Assembly: GCA_002403515.1 (NCBI GenBank)
Contig: DHHZ01000107.1
Location: forward strand, 1-33,001
Reading direction: 5' to 3'
DNA from: Legionellales bacterium UBA4759
GTDB lineage: Bacteria > Pseudomonadota > Gammaproteobacteria > Legionellales > Legionellaceae
DNA length: 33,001 nt
Numbering within the stretch: position 1 is the stretch's first letter; each line of letters opens with the position of its first letter. Positions 1-7,078 of the stretch are shown here, in pieces. The translations under genes and the position numbers were made by a program. The notes under the pieces were generated by a model. That model was not told where the DNA came from. It did not search any database and saw only the letters and a program-made list of their open reading frames with translations.

Positions 1-182
1 GCCGATCTTAGATCCTCAGAAGTATAATCCATTCCTACAAGACTCCCAGGAGAATGTTGTTTTATTTTTAAATTATCCTCAGTTTTTCCGTATCGAACAG
101 AATACAGGTAGACACCCCAATGATAGACAAGTTCTTTTTTTACAAGAGCCTTCATTTCCTCTAATTCATGTTTTTTCATCAT
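1..182 (-). CDS. Unknown protein, N-terminal part (runs off the window)
   Basis: An open frame of about 60 codons begins with a double ATG (182 and 179) and runs off the left edge of the window. An AGGTGG ribosome-binding site lies five bases before the first ATG. The residues start MMKKHELEEMKALVKKE and continue with an aromatic-rich stretch (Y, H, W, Y, Y); no signal peptide or known motif is visible. It lies 31 bases downstream of the host-attachment family gene on the same strand and is probably cotranscribed with it. I do not recognise the family, and the rest of the gene is needed to say more. Confidence 0.6.
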   Translation of the reverse strand, partial: MMKKHELEEMKALVKKELVYHWGVYLYSVRYGKTEDNLKIKQHSPGSLVGMDYTSEDLRS

Positions 183-213
183 TGTATCCACCTATATTCT
201 CTTTCAAGTTCAA

Positions 214-663
214 TTAATGAATATGTGTTTGATGATGGATAAACTTCAGCAACTGGTGCTCATTGTATTTGAGTAAATCTTTACCGATATTTAAATCAAG
301 CATGCGTTTGACATGTTTATTCATATGCAGATTGATTAAACCACACATATGCGGTGGGGATATGAGAATTAAATGCTCGTATTCATGTTTTTTTCTATCC
401 AAATCTAAACAATTTGCAATTTCTCTTGAAAATGCGTCAATATTATTTTTCTTTGGATCTGATGATGAAAAGTTTCCCGCTCCAGCATTACAACGATAGC
501 TACCCTGTCTATCCATTGCAATGTCTATATCTTTGAGTTGATTTTCAGGGTGAGAGATTTCTTTGATAAGTTTGATTTTTTCAGGCCGATGTTGGTATTC
601 ATAGATTTTACATGCGCTAGAATCGGCGACGACTACCCAAGTATTTTTATGTCCATTTAACAT
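214..663 (-). CDS. Host-attachment (PF10116-like) family protein
   Basis: A 149-residue soluble protein. The N-terminus, NTWVVVADSSACKIYEY, matches the opening beta strand of the family annotated as 'protein required for attachment to host cells' (PF10116), whose members start with a T-W-V-V-V-A-D-like stretch and end with a conserved C-terminal helix. The His-rich end here fits that ending. The frame is open further upstream, but the ATG at 663 is chosen because TAAGGAG lies six bases before it and homology starts there. The family name comes from plant-associated bacteria; its biochemical role is unclear and I do not infer adhesion. A truncated unknown gene follows 31 bases downstream. There is no signal peptide, so the protein is probably cytoplasmic. 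Confidence 0.72.
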   Translation of the reverse strand: MLNGHKNTWVVVADSSACKIYEYQHRPEKIKLIKEISHPENQLKDIDIAMDRQGSYRCNAGAGNFSSSDPKKNNIDAFSREIANCLDLDRKKHEYEHLILISPPHMCGLINLHMNKHVKRMLDLNIGKDLLKYNEHQLLKFIHHQTHIH

Positions 664-727
664 GATGCACTCCTTACAAAATAAATATGCTAAGGCTTTC
701 ATGTTAATAATAGTACAATATTTCAAC

Positions 728-755
728 AAATAAGTGTGAAACGCTTATTTTTTTT
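728..755. terminator. Hairpin after lpxB
   Basis: A 10-bp stem (728-737 with 741-750, one G-U pair, loop GAA) lies directly beyond the lpxB stop codon. The run of T follows the stem on the plus strand (751-755). On the minus strand, where lpxB is read, only ATTTG follows. It may end lpxB transcription inefficiently or block plus-strand read-through. Confidence 0.4.
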
Positions 756-1890
756 AAAGAAAACTCAAAATTGTTTTTTCCAAAGGTTCTCCCTCACTTG
801 GTAGAAGAAGTGATGACAATTGTTTAAGATGATAAAGCATGCTATTGCGCCAAGTAGAGGCTTCAAACAACGATTGAATCATTTTCGCCAATTCTTTGGG
901 TGTACAATCGGTTTGAAGCAATTCAGGAATAACCATTTTATCCAATAGAAGATTGGCTAAACCTAAGTATTTAACTTGCATCCAACGCGTTGCCAAATAA
1001 TAATTAATCCAACTGGATTTGTAGATAATACATGTTGGTTTTGCCAAAACCGCGCACTCTAAAGAAGCCGTACCAGAAGCCACTACCACAGCATCAGCAG
1101 CTTGAACAACATGTTGAGCCTGACCATCAATAAGCTCATAGGCAAAAGGTAATTTTTTTAAATACGGTAAAAAATGTTTCTTATTAAGACTTTTGGCAAC
1201 TGGAATCACAATCTTTAAATGCTGGTAGTCTTTATTTTTCGATAACAATTTCAAACTTTTAACAATCACTGGCATATGTCTTTCCAATTCCCCTTGGCGA
1301 CTACCAGGCAGAACGGCTAAGATTTTCTCTTTCATGGACCAATTCAAATCGCTTCTGCAGTCTGATTTATCGGGCAAATTTAATAGGGCATCACGAAGCG
1401 GATGACCTACATAACTCACAGCAACCTGCGCTTTCTCATAAATGGATTTTTCAAAAGGCAAAATAACTGCCATATGATCAACACAAGCTTTAATCGTTTC
1501 GATTCTTTTGGCTTTCCAAGCCCATATCTGAGGTGAAATATAATAGATGATCGGACACTTGATGTGTTGTTTAATCCATTTGGCCATTCTTAAATTAAAC
1601 CCCGGATAATCAATGAGAATGACTGCATCAGGGGGATTGTCTAACAAATACTTTTGAGTGACTTGAAAAGCTTTTTTAATAGCCCAAAGGTGTGTGGCAA
1701 CACCAGATATACCGGTGATTGCGAGTTTAGTTAAATCCAGGATATTATTCATTCCTAGATTTTCTAAATGTTTGCCACCCAAACCACTAATTTTTAAATC
1801 AGGCTCAAGCGCTAATATTTTTTTTAGTAAAGAAGCGCCGTGTTGATCGCCTGATTCTTCCCCAGCAATGATGAATAATTGTTTAGCCAA
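754..1890 (-). CDS. lpxB: Lipid-A-disaccharide synthase LpxB
   Basis: A family GT19 glycosyltransferase that condenses UDP-diacylglucosamine with lipid X to form the tetraacyl lipid A disaccharide at the inner face of the cytoplasmic membrane. Visible marks are the N-terminal AGEESGDQHGA loop, YYISPQIWAWK in the middle, the LPGSRQGELERHMP segment that opens the C-terminal domain, and the late AVVVASGTASLE stretch. The frame stays open to an ATG at 1932, but that adds a translation of the overlapping upstream gene's end. I prefer the TTG at 1890, which gives MAKQLFIIAGEESGD, has GAGAG six bases upstream, and yields 378 residues against 382 in E. coli. It overlaps the upstream oxidoreductase by 8 bases, so the two are probably translationally coupled. 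Confidence 0.93.
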   Translation of the reverse strand: MAKQLFIIAGEESGDQHGASLLKKILALEPDLKISGLGGKHLENLGMNNILDLTKLAITGISGVATHLWAIKKAFQVTQKYLLDNPPDAVILIDYPGFNLRMAKWIKQHIKCPIIYYISPQIWAWKAKRIETIKACVDHMAVILPFEKSIYEKAQVAVSYVGHPLRDALLNLPDKSDCRSDLNWSMKEKILAVLPGSRQGELERHMPVIVKSLKLLSKNKDYQHLKIVIPVAKSLNKKHFLPYLKKLPFAYELIDGQAQHVVQAADAVVVASGTASLECAVLAKPTCIIYKSSWINYYLATRWMQVKYLGLANLLLDKMVIPELLQTDCTPKELAKMIQSLFEASTWRNSMLYHLKQLSSLLLPSEGEPLEKTILSFL

Positions 1891-2827
1891 AGCTTCTCTC
1901 TTTTTCAATAATGGATTGAATTTGAATGGCAAGCTTCAGTGCTGCAAGACCCGCTTGACCATCGACTTGTACAGCAGAACCTGTTTTGACAGCATTCACA
2001 AACTCTTTGATTTGAGCATTCAGAGCATCTTGAGTCTGACACTCAATTTCTTCCGTTTGCAAGAATATTCCATTTTCAGCTTTAGGATTTGGGATAAAAC
2101 GAGTTAATTTTTGTTGTTGAAAATTAAGTGCGTAATAGCCATCTTCTTGATAGACTCGCATCAATCTTTCTAAACCTGAATAAACTCGACTTGCAGTTAA
2201 GTGAGCCACACAGCCATTGGCAAAACTTAAACTGACATTGGCCAAATCAATGGCATTGGTCATCACCGATAACCCTTGTGCATGAATATGCACAACATCA
2301 CTGTTGACCAAAGACAAAACCAAATCCAAATCATGAATCATTAAATCTAAAATTACATCGACATCACTACCACGTTTTTTAAAAGTCGCTAAGCGTTGGG
2401 CTTCAATAAGACGAACTTCTTTGGCCAATTTATGAAATGCTTGGTACGAAGGATTAAAACGCTCTAGATGTCCGACTTGCACAACCAATTGTTTAGCTTG
2501 GGCAATTTCAACCAACTCTTGAGCTTGTTCGCAGGTTTGAGTGATTGGTTTTTCAATGAGAACATGGATACCATGACTTAAGCAAAACTTTGCAACATCA
2601 TAATGCGCCGAAGTAGTAGCCGCAATGCTTACTGCATCAACAGCACCTATCAATTGATTCAAACTTTCAAATACCGGCACCTGAAGTTCTTCGGCAATGA
2701 GTTTTGCTTGTGGCAAATGGGCATCAAACACACCAACCAAATCAACCCCATCCATGGTATGGTATTTTTGCGCATGAAAACGACCTAAATAACCAACCCC
2801 AATAACCGCACAACGTAAATTTGACAT
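1883..2827 (-). CDS. Gfo/Idh/MocA-family oxidoreductase beside lpxB (GnnA-like candidate)
   Basis: A 314-residue NAD(P)-dependent sugar oxidoreductase. The Rossmann loop GVGYLG is at residues 10-15 and the family's EKP motif, whose Lys is catalytic, at 92-94 (VLIEKPIT). A later RKxxD-type region and a GLERLMRVYQEDG strand fit the C-terminal alpha/beta domain. It overlaps lpxB by 8 bases. In Acidithiobacillus, GnnA of this family oxidises UDP-GlcNAc at C3 and its gene lies among the lpx genes, feeding a diamino-sugar lipid A. The same position here suggests that role by inference. The partner aminotransferase GnnB is not in the window, so another sugar substrate is possible. Confidence 0.82.
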   Translation of the reverse strand: MSNLRCAVIGVGYLGRFHAQKYHTMDGVDLVGVFDAHLPQAKLIAEELQVPVFESLNQLIGAVDAVSIAATTSAHYDVAKFCLSHGIHVLIEKPITQTCEQAQELVEIAQAKQLVVQVGHLERFNPSYQAFHKLAKEVRLIEAQRLATFKKRGSDVDVILDLMIHDLDLVLSLVNSDVVHIHAQGLSVMTNAIDLANVSLSFANGCVAHLTASRVYSGLERLMRVYQEDGYYALNFQQQKLTRFIPNPKAENGIFLQTEEIECQTQDALNAQIKEFVNAVKTGSAVQVDGQAGLAALKLAIQIQSIIEKERSFG

Positions 2828-2892
2828 ACAAAACTCAACAATATTATTTTTAAAAATTATCGCATGAGTTTTATAAAAAGAAAATGACTATA

Positions 2893-2920
2893 CCGCATGT
2901 TCTTAAATCTGAACATGCGG
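2893..2920 (-). terminator. Hairpin terminator after the small exported protein
   Basis: A perfect 10-bp stem, CCGCATGTTC with GAACATGCGG and an 8-base loop, begins 8 bases past the stop codon of the minus-strand gene ending at 2928. The T-tract after it is broken (TATAGTCATTTTC), so termination may be partial. Confidence 0.65.
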
Positions 2921-2927
2921 ACATTTA

Positions 2928-3329
2928 TTATTGCGCTAATGTTTTACAATCACGTCCAACAAAAAAGACTTTATTCATTTTTGGAGCTGCTCTAAAAATG
3001 ACATGTTTACACTGGTAAGAACCAACCATAAAGTCATCTGCTTGGTATTCACCCTCAGAGCGAATAATTGGCACAAGGCTTGGGTCTATTTCAGTATTTT
3101 CTACACCATCTAAACTGCTCAATAAAGCAATATAGGTTTGATTATTATAACCATACAAGGTCACATCAATTTTTTTATCTTTCATGGAATTCGCCACTTC
3201 GCGCATTTTGGTGTTCATCATTTTAATTGCTTGCTCTTCCATATGAATAGGATTGTTATCAGCCATAACCACTGCTGAACTCAAACCCATAACTGCAGAA
3301 ATTAAGACGTTCATGAATATTTTTTTCAT
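2928..3329 (-). CDS. Small exported protein of unknown function
   Basis: A 133-residue protein with a signal peptide: MKKIF, a hydrophobic core, then probable cleavage after VMA before DNNP. The frame opens at a TTG at 3344, but the GGAG ribosome-binding site lies after that codon and before the ATG at 3329, so 3329 is the start. The mature part has only two Cys (in YQCKHV and GRDCKTL), which could form a disulfide near the C-terminus, and a short beta-rich region with many Y and V. It follows the beta-barrel gene after about 150 bases containing a hairpin and is closed by its own hairpin. I do not recognise the family; a periplasmic location is inferred from the signal peptide. Confidence 0.72.
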   Translation of the reverse strand: MKKIFMNVLISAVMGLSSAVVMADNNPIHMEEQAIKMMNTKMREVANSMKDKKIDVTLYGYNNQTYIALLSSLDGVENTEIDPSLVPIIRSEGEYQADDFMVGSYQCKHVIFRAAPKMNKVFFVGRDCKTLAQ

Positions 3330-3362
3330 ACTTAAAAACTCCAAAAATAGTTTCTATTTATT

Positions 3363-3382
3363 ATCTGGGCAAATGCCCAGAT
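3363..3382. repeat. Inverted repeat between two exported-protein genes
   Basis: An 8-bp perfect stem, ATCTGGGC with GCCCAGAT and loop AAAT, lies in the leader of the small exported protein gene, about 100 bases past the beta-barrel gene. There is no T-run on either side. It could be a processing or attenuation site in the minus-strand transcript. Confidence 0.45.
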
Positions 3383-3478
3383 GCATATTAGAAAGCTTAT
3401 TCAAAGAGGACAAGCAAAATAAAAGGTTTTACACTTTCTTAACAAAGCCTTTAGATTTCGTTAATTTTTGAAAAAATT

Positions 3479-4117
3479 TTAACCAAAACGGTAATAGATT
3501 CGGGTAAAAATTCCATAGAGGAAAGGCATGAAGTCTGCTGATGGATTAAGTTCTGATTCACCATCGCCTGCTGTATAAATAAAGGCGAATTCTCCCATCC
3601 AATGTTCGCTAAATCCATAGTTTAAACCAACACCAAAGGTCGGTGAAATGGCCTCATTTTTTAAAAGCTCATCTTGACGATTTAACCAGGCAGCTCCTGC
3701 TGAGGCAAAAAGTCTTAAATGCGTATCTTGCCAGGGCACTAAAAACTTACCTTGAAGATTTAATGTGTAGGTATTGGTTTTAAACGATGTTTTACCATCA
3801 TTTTCAAACGCATAAAGACTGTCAGGATCAAAGGTAACGGTCGCATCGGGGTATTTCCAATAATTAAACTCAACTTGAAATTGTGGAATAACTTCCATTC
3901 CACCACCAACGCCCCACAACAGCCCCCCTTCTTGAACTTCGACTGGCGTTGACATGGATAATGCCAGGTTCTGATTAGAAACATTGGGGACTAATGCTCG
4001 CCATGTGGTTGAGCCATAGCCCAAACCTGCCCCTACATACCATGGGTTTTCAGGTTTTTGCGCATGAACCAAAGATGAAGCGAAAATGCCTAAAGCCATC
4101 CATATCAATTTTGACAC
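3479..4117 (-). CDS. Outer-membrane beta-barrel protein
   Basis: A 212-residue protein with a signal peptide (MSKLIWMALGIFASSLVHA, cleavage likely before QKPENPWYVG). The mature part starts PWYVGAGLGYGSTTW, a typical first strand of the small OmpA/opacity-like 8-stranded barrels. It alternates aromatic and polar residues and ends IYYRFG, with the aromatic next to the C-terminus that such barrels use for Bam-dependent assembly. Translation starts at GTG (4117) with AAGGA six bases before it. The gene follows the Cys-rich protein gene by 22 bases and is probably in the same transcript. Structural, porin-like or adhesin roles are all possible; nothing in the sequence selects one. Confidence 0.8.
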   Translation of the reverse strand: MSKLIWMALGIFASSLVHAQKPENPWYVGAGLGYGSTTWRALVPNVSNQNLALSMSTPVEVQEGGLLWGVGGGMEVIPQFQVEFNYWKYPDATVTFDPDSLYAFENDGKTSFKTNTYTLNLQGKFLVPWQDTHLRLFASAGAAWLNRQDELLKNEAISPTFGVGLNYGFSEHWMGEFAFIYTAGDGESELNPSADFMPFLYGIFTRIYYRFG

Positions 4118-4139
4118 TGCAGTTCCTTGAATTTAAAAT

Positions 4140-4496
4140 TTAGCAAGCCAAACCAGTTCCATTACACAGTAAGCCATTATTGGTCAAACCGCCTTGCTGA
4201 TAACAACGCCAGTCTTGTAAACAAGTTTCATAAGAAGTATCTTTTTGGAATTGGCAAGCTCTTTCAATACTGCCAAAAGTATTGATCATTCTTTTATAAA
4301 CCAAGGGAACATTGTTACACATACGCGCAGGCAAACCCGAGGCTTGACAATGACATTGCGCAACTTGTTGGAAAGATCCACAGAAATTAACGTCATCGGC
4401 AGGTGTTGCCTGAGGACAATTTGAAGAAAAAGCAGTGAATGAAAACAAATAAAAACATGCCCCCATTAAATATTGATTCAATCCCTTTAAACGCAT
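4140..4496 (-). CDS. Cysteine-rich exported protein of unknown function
   Basis: A 118-residue protein with an N-terminal signal peptide (MRLKGLNQY, then a hydrophobic segment ending in AFSSN). The mature chain of roughly 90 residues carries ten Cys (for example QCHCQAS, ARMCNN, ETCLQDWRC and a final GLAC), which suggests a small disulfide-locked fold after export. The frame is open up to 4619, but ATG 4496 is chosen because GAGAG lies eight bases upstream and the signal peptide starts there; ATG 4511 has no ribosome-binding site. The beta-barrel gene follows by 22 bases and fis precedes it by 132 bases. I do not recognise the family. Confidence 0.7.
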   Translation of the reverse strand: MRLKGLNQYLMGACFYLFSFTAFSSNCPQATPADDVNFCGSFQQVAQCHCQASGLPARMCNNVPLVYKRMINTFGSIERACQFQKDTSYETCLQDWRCYQQGGLTNNGLLCNGTGLAC

Positions 4497-4628
4497 AAAA
4501 ATTTCTCTCATTGAAACAGAAAAGAAATCATACAACGATTTCTTGTGGACTAAAAGACATAATATAAAAAAAACATCAACTGTTGCCAGATGATGTTTCT
4601 TTAGTAAAGACAAAAACAATCAGAAAAA

Positions 4629-4931
4629 TTATTCGTCTGTTAAACGAAAATATTTTGTTCCAAAATAACGTAATAATTTTTTACGAATGGTACCACGGCT
4701 GATACCTAAAAGTTTTGCCGCTTGCAATTGGTTGCCACGTCTTTTTTCCATAACTGCTTGTAAAAGTGGTGGTTCAACTTCACATAAAATCATATCGTAA
4801 AGGTCTTGGATATTTTTGTTTTTGTTTTCGGCTAAAAAACGAGAAACAAGATTGTAAACTAACTCTTGAAGAGCGGGTTCTTGTTTGATGATGGTTGGTT
4901 CTGCCTGAGTTTTGATATCAGCTAAAGTCAT
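4629..4931 (-). CDS. fis: Nucleoid protein Fis
   Basis: A 100-residue homologue of Fis (98 in E. coli), a dimeric DNA-bending protein that controls rRNA, recombination and growth-phase genes. The C-terminal helix-turn-helix, GNQLQAAKLLGISRGTIRKK at residues 66-85, matches the Fis and NtrC-type helix-turn-helix closely. The N-terminal part has the expected helical core (PALQELVYNLVSRFL). AAGGA precedes the ATG. In many enterobacteria fis follows dusB, but here the gene upstream is htpG, which ends in its own terminator, so fis is transcribed independently. Genes for exported proteins lie downstream on the same strand. Confidence 0.92.
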   Translation of the reverse strand: MTLADIKTQAEPTIIKQEPALQELVYNLVSRFLAENKNKNIQDLYDMILCEVEPPLLQAVMEKRRGNQLQAAKLLGISRGTIRKKLLRYFGTKYFRLTDE

Positions 4932-5051
4932 TTTAACTTCCTTATCTTGGTTAAATCAACATCTTTTCCAAAGTGCTTAGATAAAATCATTAAGCGATTA
5001 GAATTGTACATCAAGCCATAAATATAAGCCAGTATTTTTAGCACAAATTTT

Positions 5052-5082
5052 AAAAATTAAGGAGGAAAAACTTCCTCCTTAA
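5052..5082 (-). terminator. Rho-independent terminator of htpG
   Basis: A perfect 11-bp stem, TTAAGGAGGAA (5057-5067) with TTCCTCCTTAA (5072-5082) and a 4-base loop, starts three bases beyond the htpG stop. On the minus strand it is followed by TTTTT (5056-5052). The stem contains the full Shine-Dalgarno consensus TAAGGAGG on the plus strand. Confidence 0.88.
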
Positions 5083-5085
5083 TGA

Positions 5086-6963
5086 TTAATCTTGAGCGAG
5101 TAAATGATTGACTCTGGCAACATATTCAGCGGGATTGTCCAAATGACCACCCTCTGCTAGAACAGCTTGCTCAAACATCATTTTTGACCATTGTGCAAAC
5201 AATTCATCATCATGAATTTGATGCATTTTCTTGACCAATGGATGATTGGGATTGACCTCTAAAATAGGTTTGGTATCAGGAATTTGTTGACCTGTTGCTT
5301 TTAAAATTCGCTGCATTTCTAAACCCAAATCATTTTCATCTGCCACAATACATGCAGGGGATTGTGTCAAACGAGAGGTTGCTCTAACTTCTTTAACATC
5401 ATTGATAAGAATTTTTTTCATTTGCTCAATCATAGGTAGCATTTCTGAAAAATCTTCTTGTTTTTCTTCACTGTCTTCTGGTAAGTCTATCTTGCCTTTA
5501 GCGATTGATTGCAGTTTCTTACCCGCATATTCTGAGAGATAACCGACCAACCACTCGTCAACCCTATCACTTAACAACAAGACCTCAATACCCTTTTGTT
5601 GAAAAATTTCCAAGTGCGGGCTTGTTTTGGCTGCATTATAACTATTGGCAGTAATGTAATAAATCTTATCTTGGTTTTCTTTCATTCGAGCTATGTATTG
5701 GTCTAGTGATACATTTTGCTCTGATGTTTGTTGATGGGTGCTTGAAAATCGCAATAATTTCGCAATTGATTCTTTATTGGCATAATCTTCCATGGGCCCT
5801 TCTTTAAGAACGTTCCCGAAGTTTTGCCAGAATGTTTGGTACAATTCAGGTTCATTTTCACTCATCTTTTCTAACATACTAAGTATGCGTTTGGTGCATG
5901 CAGAGCGAATAGCGTCAACTTGTTTATTCTCTTGGAGAATTTCTCGTGAAACGTTCAAAGGTAAATCACTGGCATCAATCACACCTTTAACAAAACGCAG
6001 ATATCTAGGTAAAAACTGAGTCGCATCATCCATAATAAAAACGCGTTTAACATAAAGTTTTAGACCATGTTTAGCATCATGCTGCCATAAATCAAATGGT
6101 GCTGTTTCTGGGATATACAATAAACTAATGTAGTGTTGTTTACCCTCTACATGATTATGGGACCAAGCCAAAGGATTTTGAAAATCATGGGTTAATGATT
6201 GATAAAATTTTTGGTAATCTTCTTCGGTAATTTCAGATTTGTTAAGCGTCCATAGAGCGGTGGCTTTATTAACAGTTTCAAATTCGTCATTGGCAGTATC
6301 TTTGGCCTCATCTTCCACTTTGGCTAATTTTTTCATGCAAATTGGCCAAGCGATGTGGTCAGAATACTTGGTAATAATTCCTCGAATACGCCAGTCACTT
6401 AAAAACTCTGTTGCATCATCGCGCAAATGTAAAATAATATCTGTACCACGTGAGGCTTTTGGACGATGTTCTATGGTAAATTCACCTTCACCACTGGATT
6501 CCCATTGAATGGCTTCTGATTCAGCTAAAGATGCTTTTCGACTCAGAACAGTCACTTTATCAGCCACAATAAAAGCAGAATAAAAACCAACACCAAACTG
6601 TCCTATCAAATGAGAATCTTTAGATTGCTCGCCTGTCAAATGGCTTAAAAATTCTTTAGTGCCTGATTTGGCGATGGTTCCTAGGTTTTGAATGGCTTCA
6701 TCCCAGTTCATGCCAATACCATTGTCAGAGATGGTCAGGGTTTTTAATTTTTCATTATAGGTCACATTGATTTTTAAATCAGAATCATTTTCATAAAGCT
6801 TGGCATCACTTAAGCCAAGAAAACGTAATTTGTCCAATGCATCAGAGGCATTTGAGATCAATTCCCTTAAAAAAATCTCTTTGTTAGAGTACAAAGAATG
6901 AATAACCAAATTTAATATTTGTTTAACTTCGGCCTGAAAGCCCATGGTTTTTGTATCTGCCAT
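5086..6963 (-). CDS. htpG: Chaperone protein HtpG (Hsp90)
   Basis: The bacterial Hsp90, 625 residues against 624 in E. coli: an ATP-dependent dimeric chaperone of the cytoplasm. The GHKL ATP site is intact: RELISNASDALDK with Glu34, DNGIGM at 80-85, the lid segment GTIAKSGT at 95-102, and GQFGVGFYSA at 121-130. The middle domain has VKRVFIMDD and the NVSREILQ segment with the conserved Arg; the C-terminal dimerisation domain is complete. GGAG lies five bases before the ATG. Upstream is a close match to a sigma-32 promoter (7005-7033), as expected for a heat-shock gene. The gene forms its own unit between the glnA terminator and its own terminator. Confidence 0.98.
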   Translation of the reverse strand: MADTKTMGFQAEVKQILNLVIHSLYSNKEIFLRELISNASDALDKLRFLGLSDAKLYENDSDLKINVTYNEKLKTLTISDNGIGMNWDEAIQNLGTIAKSGTKEFLSHLTGEQSKDSHLIGQFGVGFYSAFIVADKVTVLSRKASLAESEAIQWESSGEGEFTIEHRPKASRGTDIILHLRDDATEFLSDWRIRGIITKYSDHIAWPICMKKLAKVEDEAKDTANDEFETVNKATALWTLNKSEITEEDYQKFYQSLTHDFQNPLAWSHNHVEGKQHYISLLYIPETAPFDLWQHDAKHGLKLYVKRVFIMDDATQFLPRYLRFVKGVIDASDLPLNVSREILQENKQVDAIRSACTKRILSMLEKMSENEPELYQTFWQNFGNVLKEGPMEDYANKESIAKLLRFSSTHQQTSEQNVSLDQYIARMKENQDKIYYITANSYNAAKTSPHLEIFQQKGIEVLLLSDRVDEWLVGYLSEYAGKKLQSIAKGKIDLPEDSEEKQEDFSEMLPMIEQMKKILINDVKEVRATSRLTQSPACIVADENDLGLEMQRILKATGQQIPDTKPILEVNPNHPLVKKMHQIHDDELFAQWSKMMFEQAVLAEGGHLDNPAEYVARVNHLLAQD

Positions 6964-7004
6964 CTTTACTCCAAATCAGTTAATGATATATGACGATACA
7001 AAAT

Positions 7005-7033
7005 TAAATTGGGATGAATTTTAAAATTTCAAG
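7005..7033 (-). promoter_or_regulatory. Sigma-32-type heat-shock promoter of htpG
   Basis: CTTGAAA (7033-7027), then 13 bases, then CCCAATTTA (7013-7005). The known RpoH consensus is CTTGAAA, 11-16 bases, CCCCATNT. It lies about 40 bases upstream of the htpG ATG and just after the glnA terminator, so htpG would be independently heat-inducible. Confidence 0.72.
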
Positions 7034-7043
7034 GGAATGTAAG

Positions 7044-7073
7044 AAAAAAAACATGCTAGCAATGCTAGCATGT
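7044..7073 (-). terminator. Rho-independent terminator of glnA
   Basis: A perfect 10-bp stem, ACATGCTAGC (7051-7060) with GCTAGCATGT (7064-7073) and a 3-base loop, followed on the minus strand by TTTTTTT. It starts six bases beyond the glnA stop codon. Confidence 0.9.
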
Positions 7074-7078
7074 GTCAT

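Noticed and set aside
263..499. Plus-strand open frame across the host-attachment gene
   Set aside because: It lies opposite a gene with a good ribosome-binding site and a family match; its residues show no motif.
3472..3500. AT-rich near-palindrome after the beta-barrel gene
   Set aside because: Pairing is interrupted and made of A and T only; too weak to call a terminator.
6239..6508. 89-codon plus-strand frame inside htpG
   Set aside because: Antisense to a fully conserved Hsp90 gene; no ribosome-binding site or motif.
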